In this document: piece by piece, positions 13,021 to 19,766 of the stretch
Layout of the letters: every line of letters begins with the position of its first letter
How positions within the stretch are numbered: the first letter of the stretch is position 1
Origin: an uncultured Faecalibacterium sp.
GTDB taxonomy: Bacteria; Bacillota; Clostridia; Oscillospirales; Ruminococcaceae
Length of the DNA: 26,808 nucleotides
Assembly: GCA_900551435.1 (NCBI GenBank)
Contig: URVW01000026.1
Coordinates: 1-26,808 of the forward strand
Direction: 5' to 3'
The notes under the pieces: model-generated
The model's database searches: none
Told to the model about the DNA's origin: nothing
Seen by the model: only the letters and a program-made list of their open reading frames with translations
Made by a program: the position numbers and the translations under genes

Positions 13021-14343
13021 ATGGATTCTTTCAAGGACGTTTTAGAGGCCGCTCAGGCGTACTGCAAAACGCAGATGGCCGAGCCGACCTATAATCTCTA
13101 TATCGACGGGCTGGAGCCGATCAGCTTTGAGGACTCGAGCCATATCACCCTGTCGGTGCGGAACGACTTCATCTGCAAGATCGTGACGGACCGCTACCTT
13201 GGTCTGCTCAAGGAAGCCTTCAAGACCGTGCTGGGCTTTGATGTGGACATCACCCTCGTGGTCCCCAGCACGCCCCCGCACGAAGTAGTTCTGGCCCAGC
13301 AGTACGAAGCGAATCCCGCTTCGCCGCAGGGGAACTACGAATTCACGTTCGAAAACTTCATCAAAGGCCCGTCCAACCAGTTTGCGTTCGCTGCGGCGCA
13401 GGCGGTGGCGGCCAACCCCTCCGGCGCTTACAACCCGCTGTTCATCTACGGCGGCTCCGGTCTGGGCAAGACCCATCTGCTGACGGCCATCCAGACCGAG
13501 ATCAAGCGCACCCACCCCGATTTCGTCATCATGTACGTCACCTGTGAGCAGTTCACCAACGAGCTGATCGCCGCCATCCGCGCGGGCAGCACCGAGGACT
13601 TCCGGATGAAGTACCGCGTGGCCGACCTGCTGCTGGTGGACGATATCCAGTTCATTGCGGGCAAGGAGTCCACGCAGGAAGAGTTCTTCCACACCTTCAA
13701 CTCCCTGCACGACGCCCACAAGCAGATCGTCATCGCGTCCGACCGCCCCGCCAAGGAGATCAAGAGTCTGGAAGAGCGTCTGCGCACCCGCTTCGAGTGG
13801 GGCCTGACCGCCGACGTCCAGCCGCCGGATTTTGAGACGCGCGTCGCCATCGTCAAGCGCAAGGCCGAGCTGCTCCACCTCGATCTGCCTGAGGATGTGG
13901 CGGAATTTATCGCCAACCACCTGAAAAACAACATCCGCCAGCTGGAAGGCGCCGTGAAAAAGCTCAACGCCTACTACATGCTGGAGGGCATCCAGCCGGT
14001 CATCAGCGTCGCACAGAATGCCATCAAGGACATCCTGAACGAGACGCAGCCGGTCCCGGTCACCATCGAGAAGATCGTGGGCGAAGTGTCCCGCACCTTC
14101 AACGTCTCCCCCGCCGACATCCGCGGGACCAAGCGGAACGCCAATGTGGCGTCCGCCCGCCGCGTCGCCATCTACATCCTGCGCGAGGTCACCGGCATGA
14201 GCATGGAGGAGATCGGCCGCGAATTCTCCGGCCGCGATCATTCCACCATCGTCTACTCCCTCAAGACCATGGAGCGCGACATGAAGAACGACCAGCACCT
14301 GCGCGAGACGGTCAGCGACATCATCAAAAACGTCAAGGCGTAA
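13021..14343 (+). CDS. dnaA: Chromosomal replication initiator DnaA
   Basis: AAA+ ATPase that binds DnaA boxes, oligomerises and melts the origin. It is 440 aa. Domain I (about 1–85, MDSFKDVLEAAQAYCKTQMAEPTYNLYI) joins through a short linker to domain III, which begins at YEFTFENFIKGPSNQFAFAAA. Walker A GGSGLGKT is at residues 144–151; LLLVDDIQFIAGKE is Walker B. RLRTRFEWGL holds the Arg-finger/box VII region. Domain IV has a helix-turn-helix ending in GRDHSTIVYSLKTM, the DnaA signature that reads boxes. The ATG at 13021 has GGAG 10 nt upstream. Flanked on both sides by DnaA-box-like sequence, it defines the origin and the divergence point of the two replichores. Confidence 0.98.
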   Translation: MDSFKDVLEAAQAYCKTQMAEPTYNLYIDGLEPISFEDSSHITLSVRNDFICKIVTDRYLGLLKEAFKTVLGFDVDITLVVPSTPPHEVVLAQQYEANPASPQGNYEFTFENFIKGPSNQFAFAAAQAVAANPSGAYNPLFIYGGSGLGKTHLLTAIQTEIKRTHPDFVIMYVTCEQFTNELIAAIRAGSTEDFRMKYRVADLLLVDDIQFIAGKESTQEEFFHTFNSLHDAHKQIVIASDRPAKEIKSLEERLRTRFEWGLTADVQPPDFETRVAIVKRKAELLHLDLPEDVAEFIANHLKNNIRQLEGAVKKLNAYYMLEGIQPVISVAQNAIKDILNETQPVPVTIEKIVGEVSRTFNVSPADIRGTKRNANVASARRVAIYILREVTGMSMEEIGREFSGRDHSTIVYSLKTMERDMKNDQHLRETVSDIIKNVKA

Positions 14344-14743
14344 GCCGGTCCACGGGGCGAAAAGTCGTACTCTTTCAGGAGGAAAACCCCAAAATATGGG
14401 AAGAAAAGCGGTCAAAATGTCAAAACTGGACCTATATCTTGTGGAAGCGGGCCGAATCTTTCCACTCTTTCCACAGAGTTTTCAACATTCAACACCGGAA
14501 ATCCACACCGGCTGTGGAAAAGGACCACGGACTCCACGATTCCACATCCCCTCCACACTCCATTCACAATCCGGTGGAAAACCAAACCCCGGCATGAAAC
14601 CAAAGCTTTTCCGACTTTTCAACATCTTCCCCACCCCCTACTACGATTACTACAACAAGTTCAATATAGATCAGGCGGTTCTGCATCCGATCCCATGGGC
14701 AGACGACCTGAAAAACTAAATCCAGAAAAGGAGAGACGAACGA
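14344..14743. other. Putative oriC (dnaA–dnaN intergenic region)
   Basis: A 400-bp non-coding stretch with an obvious cluster of degenerate DnaA boxes. They include TTGTGGAAG (14440), CTTTCCACA (14467–14475), TTTTCAACA (14479–14487 and again 14616–14624), AAATCCACA (14499–14507), TGTGGAAAA (14513–14521, eight of nine matches to TTATCCACA in reverse), ATTCCACA (14539–14546), CTCCACA and GGTGGAAAA (14573–14581). They are followed by a C-rich run and a DnaA-trio-like tract. The location between dnaA and dnaN is the standard one for Firmicutes. A frame opening at 14396 with a nearby AGGAGG has no protein character. Confidence 0.85.
14638..14658. other. DnaA-trio-like unwinding element
   Basis: Seven triplets CTA CTA CGA TTA CTA CAA CAA run from 14638, directly after a CCCCACCCCC tract and a TTTTCAACA box, and before TTCAATATAGAT. 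The other strand therefore reads as repeats close to 3'-GAT-5', the DnaA-trio pattern of the Bacillus origin, in the same order (box, GC-rich run, trios, AT-rich DNA). Confidence 0.7.
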
Positions 14744-15850
14744 TTGAACATCATCTGCGACAAGACTCTGCTGAGCGCCGCCATTGACGGCGTATCGAAA
14801 GCAGTCACCCTCCGGTCCACCATCCCGGTGCTGGAAGGCATTTTGCTGAAAGCCGAAGGTTTTCAACTGACCCTCACCGGCTACGACCTCGAAATGGGTA
14901 TCGTGACCACCATCGAAGCCAATGTCAAGGAGCCGGGTGAGATCGTGCTGAACGCCAAGCTGCTCAGCAGCATGGTCAGCCGGATGCCGGCTGGACAGAT
15001 CACGATCCAGTCCGCCGAAAACGGCCGGACCACTATCCAAAGCGGCGTGGCCCAGTTCGAAATCCAGTCGATGGCCGCCACCGATTTTCCTGAACTGCCC
15101 AATACCGGCGCGGAAGAGACCCTGACCATCAAGACCGGCGTGCTCCGCGATATGATCGAGCGGACCCTGTATGCCGTCAGTCAGGATGAGAAAAAACCTG
15201 CGCACACCGGTGAATTATTTGAGATCCAGCCCGATAAGCTGACCGTCGTGGCACTGGACGGCTACCGTCTGGCCATCGTTGAGCGGCCGGTGTCCGCGAT
15301 GAAGGACATCCGGATCATCGTCCCCAGCAAGACCATGACCGAAGTTTCCCACCTGCTGGCCAACGACGACGAGGAAGAAGTCCACATCTGCGCGAACCGC
15401 CGCTATGTCGTGTTCATGACGGCGGGTTACACCATCATGAGCCGCCTGATCGAGGGCGAATTCCTCAATTATCACAACGTCATCCCGGACGGCAGCCGGA
15501 CCCGCGTGACGCTGGACACCAAGGAATTTATCGAGACGATCGAACGCGCTTCCCTGATTATTACAGAGCGTCTAAAAAATCCCCTCCGCATCAGTTTTAC
15601 AGAGGGTAAAGTCGTTGTCCGCTGCCAGACCAATCTGGGCCGCGTCGTCGATGAATTCAACGCTCAGTGCGAGGGCGACGATGTGGAGATCGGCTTCAAC
15701 AACCGCTATCTGCTGGATGCCCTGCGCAACGCCCGCACCGAACAGGTGCGGCTGGAGATCAGCGGCCCGCTGAGTCCGGTCAAGGTCCTGCCCGCAGAGG
15801 GCAGCGACTTCCTGTATCTGGTCCTGCCCGTCCGCTTCAAAAACGATTGA
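14744..15850 (+). CDS. dnaN: DNA polymerase III beta subunit (sliding clamp)
   Basis: Ring-shaped processivity clamp for the replicative polymerase, also a docking platform for MutS, DNA ligase and others. It is 368 aa, the normal length for the three-domain clamp. The start MNIICDKTLLSAAIDGVSKAV and internal STIPVLEGILLKA are typical. Later landmarks are LDGYRLAIVERPV in the central domain and YLLDALRN … GSDFLYLVLPVR at the C-terminus, which forms the peptide-binding pocket. Initiation is at TTG 14744, set by AAAGGAG 10 nt upstream; no ATG is suitably placed. The rare start may keep clamp levels down (inference). It follows oriC and is 8 nt from yaaA. Confidence 0.97.
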   Translation: MNIICDKTLLSAAIDGVSKAVTLRSTIPVLEGILLKAEGFQLTLTGYDLEMGIVTTIEANVKEPGEIVLNAKLLSSMVSRMPAGQITIQSAENGRTTIQSGVAQFEIQSMAATDFPELPNTGAEETLTIKTGVLRDMIERTLYAVSQDEKKPAHTGELFEIQPDKLTVVALDGYRLAIVERPVSAMKDIRIIVPSKTMTEVSHLLANDDEEEVHICANRRYVVFMTAGYTIMSRLIEGEFLNYHNVIPDGSRTRVTLDTKEFIETIERASLIITERLKNPLRISFTEGKVVVRCQTNLGRVVDEFNAQCEGDDVEIGFNNRYLLDALRNARTEQVRLEISGPLSPVKVLPAEGSDFLYLVLPVRFKND

Positions 15851-15858
15851 GAGGCTGA

Positions 15859-16077
15859 ATGATGCAAAAAATTCTCATCCATACGGAATTTATCAAGCTG
15901 GATGCCCTGCTGAAATACGCGGGCCTGTGCGAAACGGGCGGCGAAGCCAAGGAGTTGGTGCAGGGCGGAGCCGTGAAAGTGAACGGCGAAGTCTGCACCA
16001 TGCGGGGCAAGAAATGCCGCGCCGGGGACGTCATCGAGCTGGACGGCCAGAGCGTGACCGTCGGTCAGGGACAGTGA
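15859..16077 (+). CDS. yaaA: S4-domain RNA-binding protein YaaA
   Basis: A 72-aa protein consisting essentially of one S4 domain (KLDALLKYAGLCETGGEAKELVQGG, then VKVNGEVCTMRGKKCRAGDVIEL). It is the small protein regularly encoded between dnaN and recF in Firmicutes. The role is not well established, with ribosome-related RNA binding suspected. Either of two consecutive ATG codons (15859, 15862) could be the start, with GAGAGG just upstream. It is not the E. coli peroxide-stress protein of the same name. Three nucleotides separate it from recF, so the two are almost certainly cotranscribed. Confidence 0.93.
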   Translation: MMQKILIHTEFIKLDALLKYAGLCETGGEAKELVQGGAVKVNGEVCTMRGKKCRAGDVIELDGQSVTVGQGQ

Positions 16078-16080
16078 TCG

Positions 16081-17202
16081 ATGCGTCTGCTTTCGCTGGA
16101 AGTCCAAAATTATCGCAACATCGCGTCGGCCAGCCTGACCCCGGGCCGGGAATTGACCGTCATCTGCGGCAATAACGGACAGGGAAAGACCAATCTGCTG
16201 GAAGCCATCTGGCTGCTGACCGGCGGAAAAAGCTTCCGGGGCGGCAAGGACGCCGAACTGGTCCGGCGGGGCGAATCCTTCGCCGTGCTGGAAGCGTCCA
16301 CTCTCCGCGCACAGCAGGAAGAGCAGGAGCCGGACGAACCCAATCATATCCGGATGACCATCGGTACGCCGGATTCTCCCCGGCCCGGGCGGACCGCTTC
16401 CGTCAATGGTGCACCGCCTAAGCGGGCGGCGTCGCTGGCGGGCAGCTTTCCGGCCGTGGTGTTCGACCCCGGCCACCTCAGCTTGGTCAAGGGTGCACCC
16501 GAGGGACGGCGGAAATTTCTGGACGCGGCCTTGTGCCAGCTGTATCCGGGCTATCTGGCGCTCTACCGCCGGTACGTCCGGGCGTTGCAGCAGAAAAATG
16601 CGCTCCTGCGCCGTTCTCCGATCGGAAAAGAACGGCCTTATGCTGAAAAAGCGGCCCTGCTGGAAGTGCTCAACACCGAGCTTGCCATGCAGGGCGAAGC
16701 CATCCAGCATCGGCGGCGGGCCTATTTGGCGAAACTTTCCCCGCTGGCCTGTGCCAATTATGCCGAGCTTTCCCGGGGAGCCGAACGGCTGGAACTGCGG
16801 TATGCTGCACAGTTCGAACCCGGCGGCTTGGCAGACCTGCTTCGTGCCCGTCAGGCCGAAGAGCTTCGGGCGGGACAGAGCCTGTGCGGGCCGCACCGGG
16901 AGGATCTGGAGCTTCTTCTGGATGGCCAGCCCGCCAAAGTGTTTGCGAGCCAAGGACAGCAGCGCAGCGTGGTCCTCAGCCTGAAGATGGCCGAAGCTGC
17001 TGCCGCAGCGTCCATCACAGGCGAACATCCGGTCCTGCTGCTGGACGATGTGCTCAGTGAGCTGGACGATGGCCGCAAGCAGTATCTGCTGACCCGGATG
17101 CGGGAAAAGCAGACCTTCGTGACCAGCTGTGACGACACCGCCTTCCTCAAAACGGACGGCGAAGTCTACCGCATGAACGGCGGAGTCCTCACCCGGGTAT
17201 AG
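16081..17202 (+). CDS. recF: DNA replication and repair protein RecF
   Basis: SMC/Rad50-like ATPase that, with RecO and RecR, loads RecA on gapped DNA. It is 373 aa. The Walker A motif GNNGQGKT is at residues 30–37, after LLSLEVQNYRNI. The signature region is AGQSLCGPHREDLELLLDG and FASQGQQRSVVLSLKMAEA. Walker B with the D-loop is VLLLDDVLSELDDGRKQYLL, and the protein ends with the usual ATPase-fold beta strands (FVTSCDD). All motifs are intact. Two short low-complexity inserts (QQEEQEPDEPNH and PDSPRPGRTASVNGAPPKRA) flank strands in the N-terminal half. Confidence 0.97.
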   Translation: MRLLSLEVQNYRNIASASLTPGRELTVICGNNGQGKTNLLEAIWLLTGGKSFRGGKDAELVRRGESFAVLEASTLRAQQEEQEPDEPNHIRMTIGTPDSPRPGRTASVNGAPPKRAASLAGSFPAVVFDPGHLSLVKGAPEGRRKFLDAALCQLYPGYLALYRRYVRALQQKNALLRRSPIGKERPYAEKAALLEVLNTELAMQGEAIQHRRRAYLAKLSPLACANYAELSRGAERLELRYAAQFEPGGLADLLRARQAEELRAGQSLCGPHREDLELLLDGQPAKVFASQGQQRSVVLSLKMAEAAAAASITGEHPVLLLDDVLSELDDGRKQYLLTRMREKQTFVTSCDDTAFLKTDGEVYRMNGGVLTRV

Positions 17203-17204
17203 AC

Positions 17205-17233
17205 TGGCACAAAAATGGCTTGAGTGCTAAAAT
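17205..17233 (+). promoter_or_regulatory. Possible promoter before remB
   Basis: TGGCAC (17205–17210) and TAAAAT (17228–17233) are spaced by 17 bp in the 46-bp recF–remB gap. The −35 is poor, so this is tentative; remB could equally be read through from recF. Confidence 0.35.
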
Positions 17234-17248
17234 TGGAGATAGTACGCT

Positions 17249-17500
17249 ATGTATATTCATCTGGGCAGAGACTACGTTCTGAATGACCGGGATCTCATCG
17301 GCATCTTCAATCTGGAGACGACCACCATTTCCCCGCGCGGGCGAGAGTTCCTGAACTACGCCCAGAAGAACGGGGCGGTCGTCAGTCTCTCCGAAGAGCT
17401 TCCGCAGAGCTATGTTCTGGCGGACGCTTCGGTGGATACCGTCTATCTGTCCGAGCTGTCCTCCGCCGCACTCAAGCGGCGCGTGGAAGCGGCATTCTAG
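17249..17500 (+). CDS. remB: RemB-like DUF370 protein
   Basis: A 83-aa protein of the DUF370 family (YaaB/RemB of Bacillus, where the relatives RemA and RemB promote biofilm matrix expression). It starts MYIHLGRDYVLNDRDLIGIFNLETTT and keeps the conserved hydrophobic pattern. The ATG at 17249 has GGAG upstream. Its position between recF and gyrB is the conserved one. Whether it is a DNA-binding regulator here, in a bacterium not known for the Bacillus matrix operons, cannot be told from sequence. Confidence 0.9.
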   Translation: MYIHLGRDYVLNDRDLIGIFNLETTTISPRGREFLNYAQKNGAVVSLSEELPQSYVLADASVDTVYLSELSSAALKRRVEAAF

Positions 17501-17520
17501 CTAAATACAACAAAACGCTG

Positions 17521-17549
17521 TTATCGAGTGAAAATACTCTCAGTATATA
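17521..17549 (+). promoter_or_regulatory. gyrB promoter
   Basis: TTATCG (17521–17526) and TATATA (17544–17549) are spaced by 17 bp. The spacer contains the small inverted repeat GAGTgaaaatACTC. The leader is about 23 nt. Confidence 0.5.
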
Positions 17550-17578
17550 GAAAATCTTAGACAAAAGGGAGAAAGGAT

Positions 17579-19573
17579 ATGGCAGAGGAAATCATCACCA
17601 GCACCAACGCGGAAACCGCGACGGATCACGAGTATAACGCCAGCGAAATCCAGGTCCTGAAGGGTCTGGAGGCCGTCCGGAAGCGTCCCGGCATGTATAT
17701 CGGCTCGACCGGCGAGCGCGGTCTGCACCATCTGGTCTACGAGATCGTGGACAACGCCATCGACGAAGCTCTGGCGGGCTACTGCGACCACATCGAGGTC
17801 AAAATTCTGAAGGACAATATCATTCAGGTCACCGACAATGGCCGCGGCATCCCCGTGGACATTCAGGCCGATACCGGTCTGCCCGCTGTGACCGTCGTTT
17901 ACACCATCCTGCACGCCGGCGGCAAGTTCGGCGGCGAGAACTCCGGCTATAAGGTCGCCGGCGGTCTGCACGGCGTCGGCGCTTCGGTCGTCAACGCCTG
18001 TTCCGAGTGGCTGACCGTCAACGTCCGCCGCGACGGCCACGAGTATGAGCAGACCTTCCGCCGCGGCGACCCGGACGGCCCCCTGAAGTGCATCGGCACG
18101 GTGGACCCGGGCGTGACCGGCACGCGCGTCACCTTCAAGCCGGACCCCGAGATGTTCAAGGACACGACGGTCTATAACTTCGAGACGCTGGAAAAGCGTC
18201 TGCGGGAAGAGAGCTTCCTGAACGCCGGTGTCAAGATCACCCTGACCGACGAGCGCGAGCTGTATACCCCGATCCTCGAGGATGGTCAGGAGGGCGACCC
18301 CTGCTACCGCACCGAGGTCATGTGCTACGAAGGCGGCATCAAGAGCTTCGTGACCTACCTGAACGAAAAGCGCAACCTCGAGGTCCTGCACCCCAATGTC
18401 ATCTACCTCAAGGGACAGACCGACCGCGGCATGGCGGAGATCGCATTGCAGTACAATTCCAGCTACAATGAGCTGGTCCTGAGCTTTGCGAACAACGTCA
18501 ACACCCCGGACGGCGGCACGCACGAAGAGGGCTTCCGCACCAGCCTGACCCGCGTGTTCAACGATTACGGCCGGAGCCACGGTCTGCTGAAGGACAAGGA
18601 CGAGAACCTGTCCGGCTCCGATGTCCGCGAGGGCCTGATCTGCGTCATCTCGGTCAAGCTGCAGGAGGCCGAATTTGAAGGCCAGACCAAGGCAAAGCTG
18701 GGCAATACCGAGATCCGCACCCTCGTTTCCAACATGGTCTACACCAAGCTGATGGAGTTCTTCGAGGAGAACCCCGGCGTGGCAAAGGCCATCTTCGAAA
18801 AGGCCACACAGGCCGCTCGTGCCCGCGCCGCCGCGAAAAAGGCCCGCGAACTGGTCCGCCGCAAGAGCGCGCTGGAGACCAGCCGGATGCCCGGTAAACT
18901 GGCGGACTGCCGTGAAAAAGATCCCTCCCGTACCGAAATTTTCATCGTCGAGGGCGATTCTGCAGGCGGCTCGGCCAAGATGGGCCGTGACTCGGCCATT
19001 CAGGCCATCCTCCCGCTGTGGGGCAAGATGCTGAACGTCGAAAAAGCCCGCGCAGACCGCATCTACGGCAACGACAAGCTGATGCCGGTCGTGCTGGCGC
19101 TGGGCTGCGGCATCGGCGAGGAATTTGATATCTCGAAACTGCGGTATGACAAAGTGTTCATCATGGCCGATGCCGATGTCGATGGTTCGCACATCTGTAC
19201 CCTGATGCTGACCTTCTTCTTCCGCTATATGCGCCCCCTCATCGAGCAGGGCCATGTCTACGTCGCCCAGCCGCCCCTGTTCAAGGTGCAGAAGGGCAAC
19301 ACCGTCAAATACGCTTACAATGACGCCGAAATGGCCGTGCTCTCGCAGGAGATGCCGGGAGCAAAGGTCAACCGCTATAAGGGCCTTGGTGAGATGAACC
19401 CGGAACAGCTCTGGGAGACGACCATGAACCCCGATAACCGCGTCATCGTGCAGATCACCATTGAGGACGCCGAAAAGGCCGACGAAGCCTTTACCATCCT
19501 GATGGGTGATCAGGTCGAGCCGCGCCGCCGCTTCATCGAAGCCAATGCGCAGTACGCAAAGCTGGATGTCTGA
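17579..19573 (+). CDS. gyrB: DNA gyrase subunit B
   Basis: ATPase subunit of gyrase, which supercoils DNA with GyrA. It is 664 aa, a normal Gram-positive length. GHKL ATPase motifs: EIVDNAIDEALAG (Glu and Asn near residues 55–59), DNGRGIPVD (Asp 86) and GGLHGVGASVVNA. The transducer domain follows. The TOPRIM domain has VEGDSAGGSAK (from about residue 457) with the catalytic Glu, and the metal-binding DADVDGSH (Asp 531/533/535). The C-terminus carries YKGLGEMNPEQLWETTM. The ATG at 17579 has GGGAGAAAGG upstream. It is separated from gyrA by 193 bp that hold a full palindromic element, so the pair may not be evenly cotranscribed. Confidence 0.98.
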   Translation: MAEEIITSTNAETATDHEYNASEIQVLKGLEAVRKRPGMYIGSTGERGLHHLVYEIVDNAIDEALAGYCDHIEVKILKDNIIQVTDNGRGIPVDIQADTGLPAVTVVYTILHAGGKFGGENSGYKVAGGLHGVGASVVNACSEWLTVNVRRDGHEYEQTFRRGDPDGPLKCIGTVDPGVTGTRVTFKPDPEMFKDTTVYNFETLEKRLREESFLNAGVKITLTDERELYTPILEDGQEGDPCYRTEVMCYEGGIKSFVTYLNEKRNLEVLHPNVIYLKGQTDRGMAEIALQYNSSYNELVLSFANNVNTPDGGTHEEGFRTSLTRVFNDYGRSHGLLKDKDENLSGSDVREGLICVISVKLQEAEFEGQTKAKLGNTEIRTLVSNMVYTKLMEFFEENPGVAKAIFEKATQAARARAAAKKARELVRRKSALETSRMPGKLADCREKDPSRTEIFIVEGDSAGGSAKMGRDSAIQAILPLWGKMLNVEKARADRIYGNDKLMPVVLALGCGIGEEFDISKLRYDKVFIMADADVDGSHICTLMLTFFFRYMRPLIEQGHVYVAQPPLFKVQKGNTVKYAYNDAEMAVLSQEMPGAKVNRYKGLGEMNPEQLWETTMNPDNRVIVQITIEDAEKADEAFTILMGDQVEPRRRFIEANAQYAKLDV

Positions 19574-19581
19574 TTGAAAAC

Positions 19582-19742
19582 AACCTCTCAGTCTCGCCTT
19601 CTGGCGCGTTTGCGCCGACTCCCCCGGCCGGGAGGGTCTTTCCTGACAGGGGAGCCTTTGGCGGATACCAAAAGCTGTATCCGACTGCCAAGGCCTCTCC
19701 TGTCAGGAGAGGTGGCAGCGCGTAAGCGCTGACGGAGAGGTT
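19582..19742. repeat. Palindromic MITE-like element, copy B
   Basis: A 161-bp element with the same ends as copy A (AACCTCTCAGTC … GACGGAGAGGTT) and shared core words GGGGAGCCTTTGGC and GACTGCCAAGGCCT. Extra internal hairpins (TGGCGCGTTTGCGCC-like, CCCCCGGCCGGGAGG) and a CGGATAC/GTATCCG stem make it longer. It starts 8 nt after the gyrB stop and ends 24 nt before gyrA, just upstream of the gyrA ribosome-binding site. Clear alignment with copy A establishes it as a dispersed repeat. Confidence 0.8.
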
Positions 19743-19766
19743 GATACAAATCCTACGGAGGAAAAA

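Noticed and set aside
13042..14415. 457-codon minus-strand frame opposite dnaA
   Set aside because: Shadow of dnaA; the translation is Gly/Asp/Val/His-rich antisense sequence without motifs.
14396..14719. 107-codon frame inside oriC with an AGGAGG upstream
   Set aside because: The translation is made up of the repeated DnaA-box words (FPQSFQHSTPEIHTG…), lacks protein-like composition, and the region fits an origin.
17222..17230. GAGTGCTAA, half of a CIRCE (HrcA) operator, in the recF–remB gap
   Set aside because: The partner half at the required spacing matches only five of nine bases, and the adjacent genes are not heat-shock genes; probably chance.
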